The notes under the pieces: generated by a model | Database searches by the model: none | Told to the model about the DNA's origin: nothing | Seen by the model: only the letters and a program-made list of their open reading frames with translations | Assembly (NCBI GenBank): GCA_002794775.1 | Contig: NBAY01000032.1 | Coordinates: forward strand, 1 to 64,000 | DNA length: 64,000 nucleotides | Reading direction: 5' to 3' | Source of the DNA: Porodaedalea pini | Lineage: Eukaryota > Basidiomycota > Agaricomycetes > Hymenochaetales > Hymenochaetaceae | Position numbers and translations under genes: made by a program | Part shown: positions 56,388 to 64,000 of the stretch, piece after piece | How positions within the stretch are numbered: the stretch's first letter is position 1 | Layout of the letters: each line of letters starts with the position of its first letter

Positions 56388-57804
56388 ATGAAGTTTACTC
56401 TGGGATTTTTCTTATGCGAGCAGTATGGCAAACTCCCTTCCATAGAATCTATGCGCACAGACCTATCGGGGAAGACCGTGATCGTACTGGGTGCCAATGC
56501 TGGTCTCGGGCTTGAATGTGCTCGACACGTTGCGTCTATGATGGGTAAAGGCTCGAGTGCGGGCAGACTCATTCTCGCTTGCAGGAACATCGCCAAAGCG
56601 GAGACTGCACTGCAATGTAGGCCACAGTGTATGAGATAGGTGTTTGGCCAGTTGACTTATGTTTGACTTTTGCAGCAATCCGTGACTCGACCGGCTTCGA
56701 AGGTGGCGAGATCTGGCCAATTGATCTTATGGACTTCGCTTCTGTCAGTGCCTTCGCGGACAAGTTCGAAAGGGAGGGTGGCGGCCATCTCGATATCCTC
56801 ATAGAGAATTCTGGCATTATGACTGAACAGTACCGAAAGACGAAAGACGGTTGGGAATCTACGTAAGTCTCATGAAGCTACTTCACTCTTAATTGTAACT
56901 TACTTATATTGAACTTTGCTATAGCCTTCAAACAAACCATTTAGGCACCTCTCTTCTGGCAATTCTGTTGCTTCCTTATCTTCTGAAAGCACCGAGTAAC
57001 CCTCCAAGTCCACGCCTGACTCTTGTCTCCAGTGGTTTGCACTACTTGGCGGAAGTGTATCCAGAGGAACTCAACTCTGCCCGAATACTAGAGAAACTGA
57101 ACGATATGGATTACTGCTCGCCGAGGTGAGGAGCTCTCTTATTAGCATTAATGATAGTACCTTAATCTTGTTAACTGTATTCAATAGCGTGATGTCTCGA
57201 AGATACAACGTTTCCAAAAGTGCGTCAAACGAGCCTGAAGATGTAGCCATTTTAGTGACGTATATGTCAGTGCTTAACGTCTTCTTCGTGCGCGCTCTTT
57301 CTTCCCGCCTCCCTGCCTCTTCGTCGCTTGTTATCAACGCGGTGAACCCCGGCTACTGTCGCTCCGGGCTTGGTGACGATGGCAGCCGCAACTTCTTCAG
57401 CAGGGTTCTTCCAGAGCTCGGAGCTGCGATAATCGCTCGCACCACGGAGGAAGGTGGTCGGTTACTTGTGCATGCCGCGGTTACGGTTGATTCTGCGAAG
57501 GCGATGAAGAAGAAGGATCTGAATGGCGCTGATAAAAAGGAGCTCGATCGAGCATATCCGAAAGCACTTCATGGGAAATACATTTCGCACTGCGAGATTA
57601 AGGAGGAGAGTGACTTCGTGATCAGCGCCGAGGGGAAGAAAGCTGAGGACCGTCTTTGGGTAAGCTTCTGAATATTCCTAATAATTGAAGTGAGAATGGA
57701 TCTAACACAGAGTTATCCTGCAGGACGAAACGATTGCGATACTGAGTAAAGTCGATGCACGGGTTCCTCTCATAGTCCAAGAGCATCTCTTGAGGTTTTC
57801 TTAG
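56388..57804 (+). CDS. Short-chain dehydrogenase/reductase (WWOX/retinol-dehydrogenase-like)
   Basis: NAD(P)-dependent oxidoreductase, substrate unknown. Exons are 56388-56616, 56676-56862, 56925-57125, 57189-57220, 57271-57659 and 57724-57804, coding 372 residues. The cofactor motif is GANAGLG (35-41), followed by ARH, LILACRN and PIDLMDFASV. NSGIM corresponds to the NNAG position, with Asn-Ser instead of Asn-Ala. NHLGTSLLAILLLPYLL carries the structural Asn, LTLVSSG gives the catalytic Ser, and YNVSK (Tyr 212, Lys 216) completes the site. NAVNPGYCRSGL follows. It is full length and intact. A decayed paralogue lies 5 kb to the right (61470-63027). Confidence 0.9.
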
Positions 57805-58336
57805 ATATGCGATCTCCTTGATGTCCTGTCCACGTCACTCGCATATGGACGAATCTGTCTGTGACATCCCTACGTATAAATACTTCAAATGCCCCATGGC
57901 TGGAAGTTAGTGATCCATAGTAATGAGCAATGGTCTCGCCGAGACATTTGACCGCAATTCAAGCAAGATAATTTGAGCTCCGCAAACTCCGACAATACGT
58001 GATCTACTACTATAAACGAGCGCGTCACTCGCGACGCGGCTCAAGTCTTTCTCCTAACCACTAACCATTATATGGTACCGGCTAAACGATCATCGCAACT
58101 CCTCTTGAGTCTCCTCAGATAGTACGGAAGCATTTGAACTCAATGCAACCGCTAACCGGGTCCCTGCGGTCGGACACAGGTTCTTCCATGTTAGGGAAAC
58201 CACATGGTCATTCCTCTATAATTATTCAGAATCTCGAAGACTACTTCTTGCTATCTCTCGATAGGATAAATAAGGGGAAGATACATACCCGACAGTGGTG
58301 TCAGGTTGACTCTCTGTGATACTTTCTAGACGAATA
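57805..58336. other. Intergenic stretch without recognised gene
   Basis: No gene was seen. It contains the promoter region of the hydrolase. Confidence 0.4.
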
Positions 58337-59601
58337 ATGCATTGGCAAACCGCCCCGGTAGGTAGCGATGGAGCGCAACTTGCATATATCGACTCCGGTG
58401 CGCCACCCACCTCCACGTACACGACGCTTGTTTTCGTTCATGGGCATTCTTTTCATGCTCGTAAGTATTTTCTCCTTTACTTCTTGAGTCCATGTAACTT
58501 GACGGAACCCGCAAACGGGTGTAGCGATTTTCTGTCGCCTCCTCCCTCTCGCGCAGGAGTATAACATCCGAGTCATAGCTCTGAATCGGCGAGACTATGT
58601 CAATTCGACGCCGCTCTCTAAGGCAGATTTGAACATTCTTGGCGGGAGCGACGAAGCTGCACATATGGATTTTCTTCAGGCTCGCGGACTAGAGATTGCA
58701 CAATTTTTGTGCTGGATTATCACTGACCTGAAGGTTCTACGAGTGAATGCTGATGGGGTGAACGGCGGCCTGGTACTCTTGGGCTGGTCTCTTGGTAACC
58801 TGATAACTCTTGCATTTCTTGCGCACTTGGATACATATCCTCGAGAGGTCGTCAAAACGCTAGAGCCTTACTTGACGTCCTTCTTCATCTATGGTATGTG
58901 GTTGAATCGAGTCTACAATAATCATCTTACGATGTTGCTTATGATATTTATAGCTATACCATACATGTTCTTGGGCTATCCTAACCCTCCGGACTCATAT
59001 AATCCTTTCTACATCCCTGAGAACCCGATGCGGCTTGCTCCGCTTACGTTTGCAACATGGGTGTCATCATACTATACGCACCCAGCATATTCTAAGGCAC
59101 AGTCGCCGCCTTTCCTCACTCCGGCTTCTTTCAGGCAGCACACCCCAGAACACGTATACCGCGCGTGCACCACAGATACCATGTCAGCGGACGAGCTATT
59201 AGCAGTTCTTGACTTGGCACCCAATGCGCGCTCCGAGCGATTTTACTTCGATATGGCACCGTCCATGCTACATCGTATGATAGAGAAGGCCCTGCTTGGA
59301 GCAGATAGATGCTTGCTTCCGTCCATGAAGGTCTACTTTGTTTATGGATTCGAGGACGTATGGCTTGTGACGTGGGCGGCTTGCGGGTTTGAGAGAGAGC
59401 TTATGAAATGGAGGGCTGAGGGTGAGCATGTCAGACCGATCGAGCTTATTCCAGTGGCCGGCGCAAACCATTTTGTATGTCCAGACCTCATTGAAGGGCT
59501 TGGTTAGTCTGCTAACTGTATGTTTATGGCAGATGCACTGGGACGACGCACGGTCATTTATGGAGCTTATCTCGAAACGGGTTCAGTCTCACCCACATTA
59601 A
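58337..59601 (+). CDS. Alpha/beta hydrolase
   Basis: Serine hydrolase fold, substrate unknown. Three exons (58337-58460, 58525-59474, 59533-59601) code 380 residues. The junctions are chosen because they restore the fold. Exon 1 ends HGHSFHA and joins PIFCRLLPLAQEYNIRVIAL, in frame. Exon 2 ends GANHF and joins MHWDDARSFMELISKRVQ. The oxyanion motif HGHS, the nucleophile elbow GWSLGN (Ser about 130) and the catalytic His in GANHF (about 357) are present. The acidic residue is probably the Asp of GFEDVW. Unspliced reading would lose the start of the core or stop at 59505. Similar proteins are numerous in agaricomycetes. Confidence 0.85.
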
Positions 59602-60578
59602 TCAAAGTTTTTCCTGCTAAGAATGTCATATCTACGCTGGATGTTCATTCGTGCTGCTTCTATTGTACGTATATAAGTCAACTTGATCACTCTGAATTGC
59701 AACATAAACAGCATCAATTTTTATGAGACGGTCACTTTGTTTCCGAAGTCCGTTCGGACCTTCGCAAATCCAAATGTGCATCAAAGACAACGGGCAGTGA
59801 GCGGGTCGACGAAAGATGCGATTTCGGACAAGAATAGTTTCTGCTCGGGTAGGACACGGGCTCGACTAGCCTCGTGTCTATGAAACGAAGCGATGCTTCT
59901 CGACAGACTTATGCTGAGTTATGGTTGTACAGCCTCAAAACTTAGTTTCGATTGCTTTTGGCACCTGTTACTCTTCGATACAAAAGTCTGTCATTAGGAC
60001 GCGTGCGACGAGGACAAGGGGCCGCGGCGGTAAATACGGTGACCAACGTTTTCTTAGCCGTGCACGAGGGGTACACTCAACCATGAGCGCGATAATCGAA
60101 GGGAATCGAACCCAAGTACCGCCGTTGTCAGGGTTTCAAGGGGAACAAACTTTGGGTGATTTTGACATTTCACTTATTCCATAGTTCTATGAGTCCTCAA
60201 TACTGACTTCTTACTTGCTCCCTCTATTCTGTTTGAGCGCCTTATTGTCAATAAGACTCAGTCTAGAGTTCCTTATTTTCTGAACATTGCACAATTTCAC
60301 CCCATATTATGAATCATTAGGGTTCGATTCCAAGTTGTGAATCATTAGGACTTCGATTCCAAGTTATTACCTGTTAGGACATCAGACTGGAACTATTGGA
60401 TATGAGCGTTCACCAGAATCTCACTAGGAGTGTTAGACAAGGATTTTAAATCCAAGAGCCCAAGGACCACGACAAGGTCACTCCCACCCTTGGGTGACCA
60501 ACGTTTTCATTTGTGTTTCGCGGACTCTTACTTTTGTCAATAGCCCTGCAAACAGACTGCGTACAGCGCGTCAAACTA
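59602..60578. other. Intergenic stretch with short direct repeats
   Basis: No gene was seen. At about 60308-60385 a 28-base unit containing GAATCATTAGG and TTCGATTCCAAGTT is repeated about 2.5 times. GGTGACCAACGTTTTC occurs at both about 60039 and 60495. Confidence 0.55.
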
Positions 60579-61427
60579 CAGCCATTTTCATAAGTCCTGC
60601 GACACGTGCATGTCACGTGAAGTGAGCCGCGTCAGAGCCAAAATGTCGAAAAATTAGAGTAAATGTTGATTTTCTCTGTAAATTCTGCACAGTACCTGCT
60701 CGTTAAGTACTCAAAAAAAAGGCACGGTTCTCAGGAGCAGAAATATGTAAAATATGGAGCAATACATTGATTGTGTAGGTGGGTAGAGATCAAACAAGTG
60801 CAGCCAGTCTGTTCTCTCATACATTTCCACTGAGATTCAAAAATTATGGCTCCCCTAAATCTACCTATAAAATTCTTTCCTGTGTCTGTAAATTAAGTAT
60901 ATGATTATACTAACATCTCCTGAAAGTTTGAAGCCAATCCATTCAGTATTCATGGTGCAGCAGCAAGATTTGTGTTCCACTTCAAGCTCTTTCCACCCTC
61001 CTTTTCTCACAACAGGTCTTGCAGAGTAGAACACAAATCTTGCTGCTGCACCATGAATACTGAATGGATTGGCTTCAAACTTTCAGGAGATGTTAGTATA
61101 GTCATATACTTAATTTACAGACACAGGAAAGAATTTTATAGGTAGATTTAGGGGAGCCATAATTTTTGAATCTCGGTGGAAATGTATGAGAAAACAGACT
61201 GGCTGCACTTGTTTGATCTCCACCCACCTACACAGTCAATTTATTGCTCCCTATTTTACATATTTCTTCTCCTGAGAACCGTGCCTTTTTTTTGAGTACT
61301 TAATGAGCAGGTTCTGTGCAGAATTCACAGAGAAAATAGGCATTCATTCTAATTTTTCGACACTTTGGCTCTGACGCGGCTCACTTCACGTGACATGCAC
61401 GTGTCACAGGACTTATGAAAATGGCTG
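60579..61427. mobile_element. 849-base almost perfect hairpin element, TA-flanked
   Basis: The ends are CAGCCATTTTCATAAGTCCTG and its inverse, with TA on both sides (60577-60578, 61428-61429). The two arms of about 400 bases (60579-60985 and 61030-61427) are nearly perfectly complementary around a loop of about 45 bases. No protein is encoded. The TA flank and foldback form fit a Tc1/mariner-type MITE by inference. High arm identity means it is young or maintained by gene conversion. Confidence 0.9.
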
Positions 61428-61469
61428 TAAGACACTCTCCCCTTACCAACTTTTCATGATGGAGTACTC

Positions 61470-63027
61470 GGCAGCGCGAGCAATATGGGACTCGGAAGCC
61501 CCCCTACATAGAGACCACGCGCACGGATTTTTCCGGAAAGATCGCTGTTGTCCTAGGTGCTAATACTAGTCTTAGGCTCACATGCACTCATCATATCGCG
61601 CCTATGATGGGCCGGGGATCAAGCATGGGCAGATTCATCCTTGCGTGCAGGAATGTTGCAAAGGCAGAGTCTGCACTGCAATGTAAGTCATTCCCTTGCT
61701 GAGCTAGATAGAAGTAGTTGACTTACTATTACACTTCTGCGGCGATCCGCGAGACGACCGGCTTCAAAGGCGGGGAGATTTGGGCAATCAACCTCATGGA
61801 CTTCGCGTTCGTCAGTGCCTTTGCCGACAAGTTCGAAGGAGAATGTGATGGCCACTTCGAACTCCTTATAGATAATTCTGGAATCTCGGCGCAACAATAC
61901 AAGACGAAAGACGGATGGGAATCAACGTAAGCTGCATGCTTCACAACTTTGTTTGTTTTGCTTAAGGTAGACGAAAGTTAAACTTGACTAGCTGTGACAC
62001 ACGTGATTCTAACCTCACTTGCCGGATCCGGCTGCTCACATCAACAAGCATTACTCCCTCAACACAATGGATCAAATGCATATTTTGTCTCCACAGAAGT
62101 CTAGAGGATGTCCATAGCTACAACTCTGTGGTCTTAGATTTTTTAATTATCAAATACTGGGGGACTAGTAGGGCAAAAAGTCTATTTTTCCCAAACACCT
62201 CAGGATTGTGTACATATCAATTCCATGCTTTTGAGAAAAATTTGAACTTTTTAGATCTCACTTTTGGCCACACCGATCATTCTAAATATGGAATATTATT
62301 GTGTCATCATTTAGCCGATTGTGTTAGTCATAAACCACATATAGTACATTTATCTTGAAGGTCTTCAGAGCCTCTAACTGTGTTGTGATCACATTTAAAA
62401 TACTGTAGAAGGGCACAGAAAGCATCCCTGCTTCCTTGTTGAAAAATAATCCAAGGTCCCATGAACTGACTTTTCCTCCTGGCCAAATTTTGGCCACCGA
62501 TCATTCTAAATGGGGAAAGACTCAAGGTTCAAGGTCCGTGACAGTGATGTGACAATGGCTTGTCGAGTTTAACTTTCGTCTACCTTACTTACATCGGCTT
62601 TCTCAGCGCTCAGACAAACCAACTGGGCACCACTCTCCTCTCATGCTTCCTTATTTATTGAAGGCCGATTTAAACCCGCCAAGCCCTCGCCTGACTATTG
62701 TCGCGAGTGACGTGCATTACATGACGGACCTAAACTCAGAGGAGCTTAAAGCTTAAGGGCGTCGAAAAGGTGGGGGAACTCAGCAGGGCGGGTCCGAAAG
62801 CGTTCCATAGAAGGTCCATGTCGAACTGTCAAATGACGGAGAGTGCCTTCATCATTAGCGACGTAGGACATACAGCGGAGAACCGAGTTTGGGTGAGTGT
62901 CGCCAAACTCTTTCACATTGAGTAACACTGATCCTCTGTTCATCGTTTTATAAAACGAGACAGTCAAAATCTTCAGTGGAGTTGACGTACGCGTCCGGCT
63001 CATAATCCAGAAGTACTTGTGTGCTTG
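61470..63027 (+). pseudogene. Decayed paralogue of the short-chain dehydrogenase
   Basis: The sequence follows the exons of the gene at 56388. It shows GANTSLR where the parent has GANAGLG, LILACRNVAKAE-like, a segment EIWAINLMDFAFVSAFADKF and DNSGISAQQY, and KTKDGWEST at the same splice site. TNQLGTTLL-like sequence and the last exon (ending before TGA near 63025) are also recognisable. Both later glycines of the cofactor motif are lost. The region for the parental exons 4-5, including the YNVSK site, is missing or scrambled (62760-62860), and frames are broken. Its second intron contains a 621-base TA-flanked element. Confidence 0.88.
61965..62585. mobile_element. TA-flanked MITE, second copy of the family at 1670
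   Basis: Termini AGGTAGACGAAAGTTAAACT and the inverted match ACTTTCGTCTACCT, flanked by TA (61963-61964, 62586-62587). They share the block GAAAGTTAAACT and the following GAC.AGCT with the element at 1670-2450. The interiors are of different length (621 versus 781 bases). It is inserted in an intron of the dehydrogenase pseudogene. Confidence 0.87.
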
Positions 63028-63442
63028 AAAGTATGTTTCCGTACATTTCGGCTCCTTGAACGCGTCTGGTCATCATTTCATTCCTGATATTTCATGTCTT
63101 GTCGTGTCTTTCATGATATCATTCCGTTCCTCTACCCGCAAAATTAATATTGTTTCAGTCTTGGTTATCGAACTTTGTGTGCTCATACCTCTGCCGATAA
63201 CAGATGATTGGGGACCAAGACAGTATGAATCTAACTGAATGAAGTGCGTTTGAAGTACGTAGATGATCGTGCTGAATGAATGGCCAGATATTCAGAGTCT
63301 ACCATCTGAATGCTGGTAGAGACGAGGCTGAAGGAGAAGATCAAGTAAAAGACGGTGATCTAGATGCAAATTGAAATTCTCATGTGCAATGTATAAATAC
63401 CTCATAGTGTAAGAAGAAAGGTATATGAGGTTACGTAGTGGA
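63028..63442. other. Intergenic stretch without recognised gene
   Basis: No gene was seen; it is the downstream flank of both the dehydrogenase pseudogene and the recycling factor gene, which converge here. Confidence 0.45.
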
Positions 63443-64000
63443 TTATTTGACGCCTAAGTTTTTCTTCATATCGGCGACAATCTTGTCTATCTCTTTTAGA
63501 TGCTTCTGAAGAAGCTCGTGGAACTGGTAACACAACGCAAAAGACAAGGAAGTCAGATATCATCCTGGAGGGGGAACTGAGTTTAGAGACGTGCCTCGTC
63601 AATCTCAATTGAATGCTTCGCATACTTCCCCTTTTTGACGCTTGTCTGCTCGATGCGGCGCAGTTGCACTCGTGCATCCTCAGCAAGCTTCGAGGCAGAC
63701 TTCGCAAGCTCCGTGCGCGCGTCAACAGTTGGTCTGCAGAAAGCAATTGAGCAAGAAAAAAAAAGGAGCGTCTTAGCATTGAGGATAACGCACTTCGGCA
63801 TAGGGATTTTTATAGTCCTGTTGTCGATCCTTTGCGGAACGACGTGCGGAATGCGTGCGGCGTAGATGCCTTTCTCAACATGCTTGAGCGACTAGAAAAA
63901 AACATAAGCGTCAGGATGGAGCGGTTATATGACAGGACAAAATTACGCACATCTTCTGCAAACACGGTCACGAGCAAAGTCGTGCCCTCCCGCACACCGA
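63443..64000 (-). CDS. RRF1: Ribosome recycling factor, mitochondrial type (runs off window end)
   Basis: Releases mitochondrial ribosomes from mRNA after termination. The C-terminal exons are visible on the minus strand: VREGTTLLVTVFAED, then SLKHVEKGIYAARTPHVVPQ and RIDNRTIKIPMPK. PTVDARTELAKSASKLAEDA and RVQLRRIEQTSVKKGKY follow, and the last exon ends IVADMKKNLGVK at TAA 63445-63443. The order matches the RRF head domain and the last long helix of the bundle. The PMP...P.....R.E motif is complete. The N-terminal half lies beyond base 64000. Introns at about 63900-63955, 63735-63792 and 63525-63595 have GT..AG ends. Confidence 0.88.

Noticed and set aside
60090..60135. GGTTCGATTCC-like sequence (minus strand) resembling a tRNA T-arm
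   Set aside because: No D-arm, anticodon arm or pairing acceptor stem could be found around it; the same TTCGATTCC string also occurs in a local direct repeat.

Overview
The window is nuclear DNA of a filamentous basidiomycete, most likely a wood-decay agaricomycete (Polyporales-like). Genes are cut by many 50-65 base introns with GT..AG ends. Family members seen here are typical of that group: a multi-copy-type P450, a DUF6533 membrane protein, tandem NmrA-like reductases and a secreted oxalate decarboxylase. All coordinates and splice sites were derived by hand-reading and should be treated as close estimates. The left and right edges cut a P450 gene and a ribosome recycling factor gene.

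Layout. 1-800: start of a P450 (minus). 1.6-9.7 kb: mobile DNA. A 369-base palindromic element is split by a second TA-flanked element, and both lie next to a 6.9 kb DNA transposon with short terminal inverted repeats, a Ulp1-type protease and a decayed transposase. 10.4-14.2 kb: a small ABM-type protein and a delta-9 desaturase fused to cytochrome b5. 15.5-23.8 kb: three tandem NmrA-like reductase genes. The first is intact, the second is split by a 3.27 kb element carrying degraded prolyl-tRNA synthetase pieces, and the third has a frameshift. Duplicated scraps of the desaturase and of an RRG7-like gene lie between them.

24.7-42.5 kb: mostly housekeeping genes. They are RRG7-like and SWC5-like (divergent pair), a DUF6533 membrane protein whose last intron holds an HMG-box pseudogene, an ORT1-like mitochondrial carrier, a complex I 9.5 kDa subunit, a DUF1348 protein, a PITH protein, a polynucleotide kinase/phosphatase and an oxalate decarboxylase. 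44.5-50.8 kb: a full-length but dead non-LTR retrotransposon with an 11-base target duplication. 50.9-59.6 kb: NOL10/Enp2, a fatty acid 2-hydroxylase, a short-chain dehydrogenase and an alpha/beta hydrolase. 60.6-63.0 kb: an 849-base hairpin element and a decayed second copy of the dehydrogenase, itself hit by a relative of the TA-flanked element at 1.7 kb. 63.4-64.0 kb: ribosome recycling factor.

Two themes run through the window. First, two elements or insertions carry host-gene debris (prolyl-tRNA synthetase; an HMG-box gene). Second, dead transposon ORFs are interrupted almost only by TGA at positions where CGA is expected. This is the pattern left by C-to-T change at CpG, consistent with cytosine methylation or a RIP-like process. 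The three mitochondrial genes (RRG7-like, carrier, complex I) and the lipid genes (desaturase, 2-hydroxylase) do not form an obvious cluster; gene order looks like ordinary core genome broken up by repeats.
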